The notes under the pieces: generated by a model | Database searches by the model: none | The model's input: the letters and a program-made list of their open reading frames with translations, nothing else | Told to the model about the DNA's origin: nothing | Part shown: piece after piece, positions 7,763 to 17,161 of the stretch | Layout: each line of letters begins with the position of its first letter | How positions within the stretch are numbered: position 1 is the first letter of the stretch | Position numbers and translations under genes: made by a program | Source of the DNA: Lachnospiraceae bacterium | Lineage (GTDB): Bacteria > Bacillota > Clostridia > Lachnospirales > Lachnospiraceae | Assembly: GCA_024691305.1 (NCBI GenBank) | Contig: JAILNS010000018.1 | Span: 1 to 63,453 of the forward strand | Direction: 5' to 3' | Length of the DNA stretch: 63,453 nt

Positions 7763-8809
7763 ATGGCAACAATAACTAAATCATCATTTGGAACGACCAA
7801 AGACGGAAAGGCAGTTACACTGTATACGCTTGAAGGATCCGGGATCAAAGTATGCATAAGTGATTTCGGAGCTCATATAGTAAGTATATATGCACCTGAT
7901 GCTTCAGGAAAAATGAGTGATGTCATACTCGGATTTGATTCCGTGACGGGATTTGAGAATAACCCCAGTTTCTTCGGAGCTACTATCGGTCCCAGTGCAA
8001 ACCGCATAAATAAGGCAACCTTTAAGATCGGTGACAACAAGTACGATCTTGCGGTAAACGATGGCCCCAATAATCTGCATTCCGATGCCAATATAGGCTT
8101 CCATAAGAGAATGTGGGATGTAGAGGAAGTAAACGGTGAACTTAAGCTTTCGCTTAAGATGAAAGACGGTGAGATGGGATTCCCCGGAAACCTTGATGTA
8201 AGCCTGACATATTCGATAACGAAAGATGCAGGACTTAAACTTCATTATCATGTGACCACAGATAAGCCTGCGCTTATAAATATGACAAATCATGCATATT
8301 TTAACTTAAACGGTCAGGATTCCGGAACCATCATAGATCATGAACTTAAACTGAATGCATCTAAATACACTCCCGTTGTGGAGGGTGCTATCCCTACCGG
8401 CGAACTTGCCGATGTAGCGGGTACGGTATTTGATTTTACGGATTTCAGACGCATAGGCGATGACATAGAGGATGATGTGGAACAGCTTAAACTGGTCAAA
8501 GGATATGATCATAACTGGGTCATTGATAATGCAGACGGATCATTAAAGACGGTCGCAACCCTTAGAAGTAAGGAAAGCGGCAGATATATGGACGTTCTTA
8601 CCGACCAGCCCGGAATACAGTTCTATGCAGGAAACTGCATAACCCCCGAAGAGGGAAAGGGCGGCTTTGGATACAAGGAAAGATACGGTCTTTGCCTTGA
8701 AACCCAGGTATTCCCCGACAGTATAAACCATCCCGGATTCCCTGATTCGGTATATACTCCCGAAAGACCTTACGATACGGTAACAGTTTATAAGTTCTAC
8801 ACAAAATAA
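7763..8809 (+). CDS. galM: Aldose 1-epimerase (mutarotase)
   Basis: GalM interconverts alpha and beta anomers of aldohexoses for the Leloir pathway. The 348-aa protein shows the family landmarks: GATIGPSANRI near the substrate pocket, the catalytic His in NMTNHAYFNL and the catalytic Glu in CLETQVFPDS. AAGGAGGG lies 8 nt before the ATG. It is 43 nt after recR, in the same direction, and no terminator is seen between them. It has no signal peptide and is presumably cytoplasmic. Its place ahead of a glycan locus may be chance. Confidence 0.93.
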   Translation: MATITKSSFGTTKDGKAVTLYTLEGSGIKVCISDFGAHIVSIYAPDASGKMSDVILGFDSVTGFENNPSFFGATIGPSANRINKATFKIGDNKYDLAVNDGPNNLHSDANIGFHKRMWDVEEVNGELKLSLKMKDGEMGFPGNLDVSLTYSITKDAGLKLHYHVTTDKPALINMTNHAYFNLNGQDSGTIIDHELKLNASKYTPVVEGAIPTGELADVAGTVFDFTDFRRIGDDIEDDVEQLKLVKGYDHNWVIDNADGSLKTVATLRSKESGRYMDVLTDQPGIQFYAGNCITPEEGKGGFGYKERYGLCLETQVFPDSINHPGFPDSVYTPERPYDTVTVYKFYTK

Positions 8810-8820
8810 GCATTTAACTT

Positions 8821-10029
8821 ATGGCTAAGATCTTTAGTTTTCCAAAAAAGAATATTGAGGATTCAAAAGGAAATGATCCTGCAATATGGACCTACAAGGA
8901 TAAGATACGTAGCCATAAAATGATCATTTTTTACCGGATATTATTAGTAATCATCCTGATCGCCGCACTTGTCGCAGCATATTTTATACAGGCCAGAAAC
9001 AGGGTATATACGGCTTGTGAGGTCACAGCCTCTGCCGATAACCATTCCATAAGAAGTGAAAACATGATAAATTTTGCGGGAACAGTCTTAAGTTATGGAA
9101 TGGATGGTGCGGCGTGCGTGGATGTAGACGGTAGGGCTCTGTGGAATATCACATATCAGATGCAGGAACCGATGATATCCGTACAGGGAGATACGGCCGC
9201 CATAGGTGATTATGGCTCACGTACCATTTACCTGTTAAAAACTACGGGAAGCATCGGAGAAATATCCACAACGATGCCCATATATCAGTTTTGCGTCTCC
9301 CAGTCGGGCGAGATAGCAGTAGTATTAAATGATACGGATACCACATGGATATATCTGTATGACTCTCTGGGGAATGTACTTGCGTATTTTAAGACAACCA
9401 TGAGGCAGTCGGGATTTCCGGTCGGAGTTTCGGTATCACCTAACGGAAAACTTGTAGCGGTAAGTTATGTATACGTTGACAGCGGTGATATGCGCTCCAG
9501 GGTTTCATATTACAACTTCGGAGATGTCGGTCAGAACGAAACGGACAATTATGTAAGCGGATATGAATACGCAGGAACGGTCATACCCGTGATCCACTTT
9601 ATGGATAATGAAACATCGTTTGCCGTTTCCGATGACAGGATAATGTTTTATAAGGGTTCGGAAAAACCCGTTTCGCAATCGGAACATCTGGTTTCCGATG
9701 AGATACAGAAGGTTTTTTATAACGATAAGTATGTCGCACTCGTTTTTTATTCCGATCAGGCCGAATACAGATATCATATCGAGATATTTAACCGTAACGG
9801 AACCATGGTCGATGAGAGGGAGTATGACAGGGATTTTAAGAATATCGTTATGAAAGATGACATGATATATATCTATTCCGAATCACATGCCTGCATTTTC
9901 AGAGTCGGAGGAAAGACTGCATACGACGGTGCTCTGCCTAAGAGTACATACCTGCTGATACCCGGAGATAAGAACGGGAGATTTACAACTGTCAATTCCG
10001 ATACGGTAGATACGGTGAAGATGAGATGA
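8821..10029 (+). CDS. DUF5711 family protein, membrane-anchored beta-propeller-like
   Basis: The 402-aa protein has a cytoplasmic basic N-terminus, one membrane helix at about residues 38-58 and a large extracytoplasmic domain. That domain is made of repeated short beta-rich blocks (DVDGRALWNI, IGDYGSRTIYLL, VSPNGKLVAVSY), the look of a WD40/PQQ-like propeller. I recognise it as DUF5711, common in Lachnospiraceae and of unknown function. No ribosome binding site is clear. Its stop overlaps the next start (ATGA), which couples it to the CvpA-like gene. Together with the following ATP-grasp gene it forms a compact unit of unknown role just before the glycan genes. Confidence 0.75.
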   Translation: MAKIFSFPKKNIEDSKGNDPAIWTYKDKIRSHKMIIFYRILLVIILIAALVAAYFIQARNRVYTACEVTASADNHSIRSENMINFAGTVLSYGMDGAACVDVDGRALWNITYQMQEPMISVQGDTAAIGDYGSRTIYLLKTTGSIGEISTTMPIYQFCVSQSGEIAVVLNDTDTTWIYLYDSLGNVLAYFKTTMRQSGFPVGVSVSPNGKLVAVSYVYVDSGDMRSRVSYYNFGDVGQNETDNYVSGYEYAGTVIPVIHFMDNETSFAVSDDRIMFYKGSEKPVSQSEHLVSDEIQKVFYNDKYVALVFYSDQAEYRYHIEIFNRNGTMVDEREYDRDFKNIVMKDDMIYIYSESHACIFRVGGKTAYDGALPKSTYLLIPGDKNGRFTTVNSDTVDTVKMR

Positions 10030-10421
10030 CAGAGCAGTTAAGATTGGTAATATTGTGTATCCTTGCTGTACTGCTTTTGTTCATCTGTGTAAAAAGGGGA
10101 TACTCAAACGGCCTTGCCGTGGAAATAAAAAAACTTGCCGGTATAGTTGTTGCACTCATATGTATTATCCTGATAATCGCTCTTAGAGGGGCTTTTTCCG
10201 ACAACGAATACGGGACGGCATTTGTCATAATAGGAGCCGTGGTCATTCTGAGCATGGGGTGGAAGTTCGTAAAGATGGTGCTTGGCCTTTTGTCGGGCTT
10301 AAAAGACCTGCCTGTAATAGGGTGGCTGGATTCTCTTTTGGGTGCGCTTATAGGGGCCGCTGAATGCGCTGCCATCATATGGATTGCAATGCGTATATAC
10401 AGAACCGTTATGGGTTCGTAA
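10026..10421 (+). CDS. CvpA-like membrane protein
   Basis: A 131-aa protein with four predicted membrane segments and the Gly-rich signature LPVIGWLDSLLGALIGAAECA of the CvpA/colicin V production family near residues 96-116. In other bacteria CvpA supports envelope integrity and bile resistance; the mechanism is unclear. The 4-nt ATGA overlap with the DUF5711 gene suggests that the two work together at the membrane. It is a bit shorter than typical CvpA (about 160 aa). Confidence 0.75.
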   Translation: MTEQLRLVILCILAVLLLFICVKRGYSNGLAVEIKKLAGIVVALICIILIIALRGAFSDNEYGTAFVIIGAVVILSMGWKFVKMVLGLLSGLKDLPVIGWLDSLLGALIGAAECAAIIWIAMRIYRTVMGS

Positions 10422-10446
10422 AAATATCATACATAGGAATATTTAA

Positions 10447-11742
10447 GTGAATATTGCAGTGATAGGAGCTGATGCGGAATCCGTACATGCTATCCGGATC
10501 ATGCACAGACTTGGGCACAGGGTAATAGTTGTAGATCAGAACAAAAATGCGGCCGGTGCCAAAGAAGCGGATCTCCATATAAGCATAGACATCTCGCATG
10601 AGGATGAAGTTATCAGCGCACTGAAAAAAGAAAATATCGATTATGTATTCACAACGCCGATAGGAAGACATCTTAATACTATCGGCGCAGTTAATGATGC
10701 TCTCGGACTTCCGGGCATAGGCAGGGATACTGCGGTCCTGTGTACGGATAAGTATGCTTTTCACAACAGATTAAGAAATGTTAAGTTAAGAAGCGGACAT
10801 TGTTATCTGGTAAATTCAAGTACCCCGGTGAATCCCGGTCAGATCTCATATCCCGCAGTATTTAAGCCAAGATACGGATCTCACGGAAGATCTGTTCATT
10901 ATCTTGAAAATGCGGATGAATTTGCCACTCTTTTGGATGATATATGGGGCATGCACGAAGAGTATGATTACAGCATAGATTCGAATGTAAGTGCACAGGA
11001 ATTTGCAAGAGACGTAAAGCAGGCGATGGAGCAGCATCAAAAGAAGGCTTCGCTGGAAGATGATCCGAATGATGATTATATAATAGAAGATGCCATTGTC
11101 GGTACAGAGTATGCGGTAGACGGGGTGGTCGAAGGCTGTAACTTTGAAATGATGCTCATACGCCGCAAGGAACTTACGCCTCCTCCATACAGACAGGCTC
11201 TCTCATATATGGTCATGATGCCCGGAGAAGATGCCCGTATCGAAAAGGTCATAAGAGAGTACATGGGGCGTATCTGTGAGGTTTTAGGGTTTAAGGATTG
11301 TTTTTTGCATACGGATGTATGTATCCTGGGTCATCAGATCAACGCAATAGAAATGTCGGCGAGTCCTGCCGGGAGGCATGTATATGACGAACTGATACCT
11401 ATGGCAACGGGGATCGATCCCACAGAACAGCTCCTTAGGTATATTGCAGGAGAAGCACATTGTTTCCAGCCGCTTAATATGAAGCGCATGCTTCTTCAGT
11501 ATTTCGATGCGGAACACTGCTTTGTACACGGTATCCCCGAAAAAGACGAAGTGGCCGCACTTTTGCCGGAGGGAGTACGTTTAAGGAGCTGGGAATGTAA
11601 AATGAAACTTCTGGATTATCTCGGAAGTATTAATGATGAAAAATCGCTTCTTGACAGAGGTTATTTTATAATCGAGGGAAAAAACGAAAGACTTCTTGAT
11701 GAGGCTGTTGATATAATAAGGAACAGCTTTGACTTTAAGTAA
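10447..11742 (+). CDS. ATP-grasp domain protein (carboxylate-amine/thiol ligase type)
   Basis: The 431-aa protein has an N-terminal Rossmann-like pre-ATP-grasp domain (MNIAVIGADAESVHAIRI). An ATP-grasp fold follows, with the nucleotide-binding strand PAVFKPRYGSHGRSV, the EYAVDG motif and the metal-ligand region INAIEMSASPAG. Members ligate a carboxylate to an amine or thiol using ATP through an acyl-phosphate. The substrate cannot be told. A GTG start is used, with AGGA 6 nt upstream. It opens the glycan locus, 25 nt before the ABC flippase, so an amino acid or peptide decoration of the glycan or cell wall is a reasonable but unproven idea. Confidence 0.75.
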   Translation: MNIAVIGADAESVHAIRIMHRLGHRVIVVDQNKNAAGAKEADLHISIDISHEDEVISALKKENIDYVFTTPIGRHLNTIGAVNDALGLPGIGRDTAVLCTDKYAFHNRLRNVKLRSGHCYLVNSSTPVNPGQISYPAVFKPRYGSHGRSVHYLENADEFATLLDDIWGMHEEYDYSIDSNVSAQEFARDVKQAMEQHQKKASLEDDPNDDYIIEDAIVGTEYAVDGVVEGCNFEMMLIRRKELTPPPYRQALSYMVMMPGEDARIEKVIREYMGRICEVLGFKDCFLHTDVCILGHQINAIEMSASPAGRHVYDELIPMATGIDPTEQLLRYIAGEAHCFQPLNMKRMLLQYFDAEHCFVHGIPEKDEVAALLPEGVRLRSWECKMKLLDYLGSINDEKSLLDRGYFIIEGKNERLLDEAVDIIRNSFDFK

Positions 11743-11766
11743 GGTATTAAACGGAAAGCACAGCCT

Positions 11767-13518
11767 ATGATAAAGATCTTACAAAAAATGAATCTTCTGC
11801 TTGATAAAAAGCAGAAATTACAAATGGGAGGGATCGTGATCCTGATGCTGGTCGGCGGTGTATTGGAGAGCGCCGGAGTCAGTATGGCTATTCCCGTCCT
11901 TCAGGTCATAATAGACCCCACAACGGTTCAGACCAATAAGTATATGCATGCGGTATATGTCCTGTTTAACATGAGCAGTCCCATGCAGTTTGCGATAGTG
12001 GCCATGATAGGCCTTATAGCCGCTTTTGTTCTTAAGAATGTTTTTCTGTTTTTCCTAAACAAGGTTGAACTTAAATTCGTATATTCCAATCAGTTTGCAA
12101 CATCCAGACGAATGATGATCAATTTCATGCAAAGACCTTATGAGTATTATCTGGGTGCGGATACCGCAGTGATCCAGAGGAGTATCACATCGGATGTAAA
12201 CAACATGTATGGGCTTATATTGAGCGTCCTTCAGCTTTTCAGTGAATGTATAGTTTTTGTGTGTCTTGTGGTGGTCTGTCTGTATGCGGATGCACGTATG
12301 ATCATAACAATAGCGCTCCTTCTGATCCTTGTGCTGGTTGTAGTCAAGTATGTTCTCAAACCCGTAATGGTAAAGGCCGGCGAGGACAATCAGGAATACT
12401 ACAGCGGCCTTTTTAAATGGATAGAGCAATCCGTTACTGGTATCAAGGAGATCAAGATAGCCAACCGTGAACCGTATTTTATAAACGAGTATGCCAAGTG
12501 CGGTGAGGGATATGTTAATGCGGTACAAAGATATAATCTGTTCAATGCTACCCCCAGGCTTTTGATAGAGACGGTGTGTGTGGCAGGTCTCGTGATATAT
12601 ATGATGATCCAGCTATTAAACGGAGCAAACGTTACTGAAATGCTTCCGCAGATCACGGTATTCGGCCTTGCGGCGATGAGGCTTTTGCCAAGTGCCAACA
12701 GGATTAACAATTATCAGACCGCAATATCTTATTTTGAACCTTTCTTCATGGGTGTGACGGATGATCTGCAGACCGAGATCCATGATGAGAGCGTGGATTA
12801 TGATGCAGACAGTTACGTAAATGTGGAAGAAGTCGAGAAACTGCCCGTTTACGATATGATAGAACTAAAGAATATCACCTACAGATACCCTGACAGCAAT
12901 ATGTATGTATTTGATCATGCGGATATGAAGATACCGGTCGGCAAATCCGTCGGAATAGTCGGTACCTCGGGAGCAGGTAAGACTACGATAGTTAATATCA
13001 TGCTGGGACTTTTGAGCATCGAATCCGGACAGATACTTGCCGACGGAGTGGATGTAAGGGAACATTACAGAAACTGGCTTAAGAATATAGGATACATTCC
13101 CCAGAGTATATTTATGATAGATACCAGTATCCGTAAGAATGTGGCTTTCGGTATCCCGGATGAAGAGATAGATGATGATAAGGTATGGGCAGCTCTTAAA
13201 GAGGCTCAGCTTGATGAGTATGTTCGTTCACTGCCCGAGGGTCTTGATACCGGAATAGGAGAAAGGGGAATCCGTTTGTCGGGCGGACAAAGACAGCGAA
13301 TAGGTATAGCGAGGGCCCTGTTTGAAGATCCGGAGGTTCTGGTCCTTGATGAGGCGACCTCCGCACTAGATAATGAGACCGAAACCGCGATAATGGATTC
13401 GATCAACAGATTACACGGTCGTAAGACTTTGATAATAATAGCTCACAGACTTCAGACCATAGAAAAATGCGATATGGTATACAGAGTTGAAGACGGAAAG
13501 GTCAGCGTGGAAAGATAA
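11767..13518 (+). CDS. ABC transporter, PglK-like lipid-linked oligosaccharide flippase
   Basis: A 583-aa fused half-transporter: six membrane helices (about residues 20-310) and a C-terminal nucleotide-binding domain. Walker A is GTSGAGKTT, the signature LSGGQRQR, Walker B VLVLDEAT, and the switch His lies in IIAHRL. The N-terminal VLESAGVSMAIPVLQ is the pattern of PglK/WlaB, which flips undecaprenyl-diphosphate-linked oligosaccharide across the membrane, rather than of peptide exporters. No Wzx flippase was seen in the locus, which supports this role. An acidic insert of about 25 residues (DESVDYDADSYVNVEE) joins the two domains. The gtrA start overlaps its stop. Confidence 0.85.
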   Translation: MIKILQKMNLLLDKKQKLQMGGIVILMLVGGVLESAGVSMAIPVLQVIIDPTTVQTNKYMHAVYVLFNMSSPMQFAIVAMIGLIAAFVLKNVFLFFLNKVELKFVYSNQFATSRRMMINFMQRPYEYYLGADTAVIQRSITSDVNNMYGLILSVLQLFSECIVFVCLVVVCLYADARMIITIALLLILVLVVVKYVLKPVMVKAGEDNQEYYSGLFKWIEQSVTGIKEIKIANREPYFINEYAKCGEGYVNAVQRYNLFNATPRLLIETVCVAGLVIYMMIQLLNGANVTEMLPQITVFGLAAMRLLPSANRINNYQTAISYFEPFFMGVTDDLQTEIHDESVDYDADSYVNVEEVEKLPVYDMIELKNITYRYPDSNMYVFDHADMKIPVGKSVGIVGTSGAGKTTIVNIMLGLLSIESGQILADGVDVREHYRNWLKNIGYIPQSIFMIDTSIRKNVAFGIPDEEIDDDKVWAALKEAQLDEYVRSLPEGLDTGIGERGIRLSGGQRQRIGIARALFEDPEVLVLDEATSALDNETETAIMDSINRLHGRKTLIIIAHRLQTIEKCDMVYRVEDGKVSVER

Positions 13519-14069
13519 TGGATAAGTTAAAAAAGATATACTCAAAAAACAAAGAGGTCATAGATTACCTGTTCTGGGGAGTTGTGGCATTTGTCCTGTA
13601 TATGTTCATATACTGGATATTTACTTCCAAGATGGGGATGCGTGAAGTTGTCGCAACATTTTTTGATAATGTCATCGTTATCATATTTACTTTTATAACA
13701 AATAAGCTTTTTGTATTCAGGAGCAAGGCCGGATCGTTTAAAGGTCTGGTCAGGGAATTTGTAAGTTTCGTCGCCGCAAGGATATTTACGTTTATATTAA
13801 ACGAACTGATCGTCTGGGTAGGATGTGATCTTCTGGGATATAATACCCAGTCATACCATCTTCCGTTTATAAATGACGGTATGATCGTACAGTTCATAGC
13901 TCAGGCTGTTGTCATCATCACGAATTATGTCCTAAGTAAACTTGTCGTTTTCAGGAAGAAAAAAACACCTGTGGCAGATGATGTACCAAATACCCCGGAA
14001 GGGACAGCATCAGACGGGACAGTATCAGACGGGACTCAGGTAACGGGGGAAGATAAAGCGGAAGCATAA
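13518..14069 (+). CDS. GtrA family membrane protein
   Basis: The 183-aa protein has four membrane helices in the GtrA pattern (YLFWGVVAFVLYMF; FITNKLFVFRSK; FVSFVAARIFTFILNELIVW; ITNYVLSKLVVFRKKK). The family is thought to flip or hand over polyprenyl-phosphate-linked sugars for GT-C glycosyltransferases. That fits the several large polytopic proteins downstream. The last 30 residues are an acidic tail built on a 15-bp tandem repeat, which the family normally lacks. The start overlaps the ABC gene by 1 nt. Confidence 0.88.
   Translation: MDKLKKIYSKNKEVIDYLFWGVVAFVLYMFIYWIFTSKMGMREVVATFFDNVIVIIFTFITNKLFVFRSKAGSFKGLVREFVSFVAARIFTFILNELIVWVGCDLLGYNTQSYHLPFINDGMIVQFIAQAVVIITNYVLSKLVVFRKKKTPVADDVPNTPEGTASDGTVSDGTQVTGEDKAEA
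14001..14045 (+). repeat. 15-bp in-frame tandem repeat in the gtrA 3' end
   Basis: There are three adjacent 15-bp units: gggacagcatcagac, gggacagtatcagac and a diverged third. They encode GTASD, GTVSD and GTQVT in the C-terminal tail of the GtrA protein, after the last membrane helix. Confidence 0.75.
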
Positions 14070-14073
14070 GCCC

Positions 14074-15165
14074 ATGAGTAGTGTTAAGAGAAAATCCAAT
14101 TTTGAATGGCTTCGTGTCCTTGCGATGGGCATGATCATTACACTGCATTATCTTTTTAAAGGCGGGATCATAGTAAACCCCACAAATGATTTCTCGGGGA
14201 AGTCGGTCGTGCTTTGGTTACTTGCGTCTTTTTGCATATGTGCGGTCAATACATATATTCTCATAAGCGGATATTTTCTGGTAGAGACGGGGTTTAAACT
14301 AAACCGTCTCATCGGTCTGGTGATTCAGGTCCTTGAATACAGTATGATCATTCTGGTTGTTATGATGATTCTTGGTATGGTCAGTTTATCCGACCTGAGC
14401 CTGTATTCTCTGGTCGGTTATCTTTTTCCCATAGGGACAGAAGAATACTGGTTTGTGACTGCGTATTTTGCGATGTATCTTATGGCTCCTGTTTTGGCTA
14501 AGGGTGTTAAGGCTCTTACCCAAAAAGAATTGCAGATACTTATCGTTGTTCTTTTGTCACTCACCAGTATTGAAAAGAGTATTCTCCCAATGCTGCTCCC
14601 CGGTGATGCATACGGATATGACTTTATATGGTTCATGACGCTGTTTATCGTGGCTGCATATATAAGGCTGTATGGGATCAGGTTTTTGGAAGGGCACAGA
14701 GGAAGATCCGTGCTTGTATATGTGGCTGCTTCGGTATTTATATGGGCAGCGGGGCTTTTGTTCTCATATGCGGGATATTCAACGGGTATCGATACGCTTT
14801 CTCATTATGCCGATATAGTTTTTCATTATAACTATCTGCCGGTTCTGGTCAGTTCCATCGGTCTGTTTTATATATTCAAAAATTCCGTATTTAACGAAGA
14901 AGGAATCCCCGCCGGGGTATCAAGACAGCTGGGCAGGCTGACTTTTGGCGTGTACCTGTTACATGAACATCCCGAAGTCAGATATATGTGGCCAAAGTGG
15001 CTTGGCGTGAGCACGGACAGGGGGCTTGCCGCAACGGTATTACACTGGCTTATGTGTCTGGTGGTGGTATATGCAGCGGGACTTTTGGCCGAATATGTGA
15101 GAAGCCTTATACATGATAAGATCTCGGTCAGACTAACGGTAAATGATGAAAGAACAAAACAGTAA
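14074..15165 (+). CDS. Acyltransferase family 3 (OafA/YrhL-like), membrane
   Basis: A 363-aa protein with about ten membrane helices and the N-terminal motif FEWLRVLAMGMIITLH, in which R and H mark the acyltransferase-3 family (the conserved R/K-x10-H pattern). The family O-acetylates or otherwise O-acylates surface sugars using cytoplasmic acyl donors. There is no extra SGNH domain. The late GVYLLHEHPEVR segment is also typical. It presumably decorates the glycan made by this locus. Its end overlaps the next gene by 23 nt. Confidence 0.87.
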   Translation: MSSVKRKSNFEWLRVLAMGMIITLHYLFKGGIIVNPTNDFSGKSVVLWLLASFCICAVNTYILISGYFLVETGFKLNRLIGLVIQVLEYSMIILVVMMILGMVSLSDLSLYSLVGYLFPIGTEEYWFVTAYFAMYLMAPVLAKGVKALTQKELQILIVVLLSLTSIEKSILPMLLPGDAYGYDFIWFMTLFIVAAYIRLYGIRFLEGHRGRSVLVYVAASVFIWAAGLLFSYAGYSTGIDTLSHYADIVFHYNYLPVLVSSIGLFYIFKNSVFNEEGIPAGVSRQLGRLTFGVYLLHEHPEVRYMWPKWLGVSTDRGLAATVLHWLMCLVVVYAAGLLAEYVRSLIHDKISVRLTVNDERTKQ

Positions 15166-17047
15166 CAGGGCACATGTCCTTATAATCATATATACGATCG
15201 TTCTTATACTTTATCCGCTCGTTCGTGCAAACGAAGGCCTTTATGTTGCGGATACGACGTATAGTCTGAGTAATTTTGTTTTTTTTGATTCGATGTCCGG
15301 AACGTGGACAATCGCAACTTTTCTTGCCAATGTCTGCGGATATTTTCTTATGCATCTGCCTTTTGGCGAAACGATGCTCGGTATAAATATATATACTTCG
15401 CTGGTCGTCAGTATAACGGCGATAATCTCGTTTTTTATACTCAAAAAAGAAATAAACACTCACATCGTATTTGCCGGAGAAATGCTGGCTTTAAGCTTAT
15501 GCTGGTGTCCGACCGTGATCTTATATAATTACCTTACGTATCTGCTCTTTACCGCGGGAGCACTTCTTCTGTACAGGGCAGTTCTTGATGATGATAAACG
15601 AAAGTACGTTTTGTCGGGATTTCTTCTTGGAATAAATGTACTCACAAGGCTTCCAAACGTTACCGAAGCACTTCTGATTGTCGTTTTGTGGTATGCGGGG
15701 GTCATCGATCATAAATCCGTTAAAAAAATGATACAGGACACTCTTATGTGCATTGCAGGTTATCTGTCCGGATTCTTACTCATATTCGCAGTGATATGCA
15801 TAAGATATTCACCGGCTGCTTATGTCGGGATGATCAGGAATCTGTTCCTTATGACTGACAAGGCGGTTGACTACAAGCCGGCATCGATGGTAACGGCTAT
15901 GTTTGAAGATTATCTGTATGCCGGAAGGTGGATAGTTTTTTGGATAGCAGGAGCAGTTCTTTGTGCTCTTGTATATCTCGTTGTTCACAGATTCACATGT
16001 GCTAAGAAAGACAATGAAGTAAAACAGGTAAGATATGCCAATGTTATATGCGTGATCTTATCGCTTATGATATTCGGACTTGTTGTAAGAGTCTGTTACG
16101 GAAGAGGGATGTTCTCTTTTAGATATTATGAATACGGATGCATGTATTTCTGGGCAGTGATACTGCTTCTTGCGACTACCGTGATCTCGCTTATATATAT
16201 GATACGCAGTACTCCGGTGGTCACGGACACCTCTGAATACAGACAAAAGAGGATACTCTCGCTTCTGGTACTGATCATGATCTATGTGACCTGCATAGGG
16301 TCAAACAACGGGCTATACCCGATAGTAAACAACATGTTCGTAACCGCTCCTTATATCCTTTGGGTTTTATATGATCTGGCCGTTTCGGTGTATCAAAGAA
16401 ACCGTATGGCAAAGCGGGAAGTGCAGGATAAAAAAACCCCCGGCATGATTATGAGTGCTCTTGTTTATGTGACTGCCATAACGCTTGTATTACTTGTGTC
16501 CGGGACGTTTGTTCAGGGGATAGGCTTTCATTTTTGCAATGCGTTTAATGATGGCATATACGGAGAAAAAAGGGATTCGTTCGTAGATGGATATACAAGA
16601 ACCGCCGGAATACATACTACGGCTGAAAATGCAAAGTCTTTAAAGGAACTGATGGATTACATGTATGCAAATAAGAAACCGGAAGACAGTGTGATCCTGT
16701 ACGGAGATATTCCGGGGCTTGGATACCTTTTGGAGATGCCGAGTGCGATATCGACTTTTTGGCCCGATCTTGACAGTTATAATTATGCGGAGTGGACCGA
16801 TGATATAAATGGCATATACGGATATTTTGACGGTGCGGATAAAGCAGAAGGAGATCTTCCGGTCATAATAGTCACTCTTCCCGTGGCAGCTGTCGAAGGC
16901 GGGGATCCCGAAGCCATATCATATTTTGGCGCCGATTCAGATAAGTACTTAAATGACCGAAAACTGTCAGATCTTGCAGATATCATACATTCATTTGGAT
17001 ATGAACAGGTATATGTAAATGACCGGTATGCGGTATATGAGAAATGA
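15143..17047 (+). CDS. Large polytopic membrane protein, possible GT-C glycosyltransferase
   Basis: The 634-aa protein has roughly twelve hydrophobic segments up to about residue 460 and a soluble C-terminal domain of about 150 residues. I do not recognise a named family. The first extracytoplasmic loop carries an acidic motif (ADTTYS, with Asp37), as in GT-C transferases that take sugars from polyprenyl phosphates. The C-terminal domain would then face outside. The overlap with the acyltransferase gene and the nearby gtrA support a role in glycan assembly. It could also be a polymerase. Confidence 0.6.
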   Translation: MMKEQNSNRAHVLIIIYTIVLILYPLVRANEGLYVADTTYSLSNFVFFDSMSGTWTIATFLANVCGYFLMHLPFGETMLGINIYTSLVVSITAIISFFILKKEINTHIVFAGEMLALSLCWCPTVILYNYLTYLLFTAGALLLYRAVLDDDKRKYVLSGFLLGINVLTRLPNVTEALLIVVLWYAGVIDHKSVKKMIQDTLMCIAGYLSGFLLIFAVICIRYSPAAYVGMIRNLFLMTDKAVDYKPASMVTAMFEDYLYAGRWIVFWIAGAVLCALVYLVVHRFTCAKKDNEVKQVRYANVICVILSLMIFGLVVRVCYGRGMFSFRYYEYGCMYFWAVILLLATTVISLIYMIRSTPVVTDTSEYRQKRILSLLVLIMIYVTCIGSNNGLYPIVNNMFVTAPYILWVLYDLAVSVYQRNRMAKREVQDKKTPGMIMSALVYVTAITLVLLVSGTFVQGIGFHFCNAFNDGIYGEKRDSFVDGYTRTAGIHTTAENAKSLKELMDYMYANKKPEDSVILYGDIPGLGYLLEMPSAISTFWPDLDSYNYAEWTDDINGIYGYFDGADKAEGDLPVIIVTLPVAAVEGGDPEAISYFGADSDKYLNDRKLSDLADIIHSFGYEQVYVNDRYAVYEK

Positions 17048-17091
17048 TGAATGTAATATGCGGTATATGACACATGATATGCAGTATACGA
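17027..17091 (+). repeat. Three copies of a tatgcRgtatayga motif at a gene end
   Basis: Units begin at 17027, 17057 and 17078. The first codes for the C-terminal residues of the preceding protein (RYAVYEK); the other two lie in the intergenic space. The spacing is uneven (30 and 21 bp), so this is not a regular array. The 114-bp gap here is one of the longest in the first half of the locus. A TATAAT at 17140-17145 may serve wecE, but no -35 element is visible. Confidence 0.55.
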
Positions 17092-17161
17092 CATATGACT
17101 CAGATACCGGGATCCTGTGGCTTTATGTTATTTGCGATATATAATGTGAGGTGTTAGAATT

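Noticed and set aside
17027..17100. CRISPR-like array
   Set aside because: There are only three short degenerate units at unequal spacing, one of them coding, and no cas genes.
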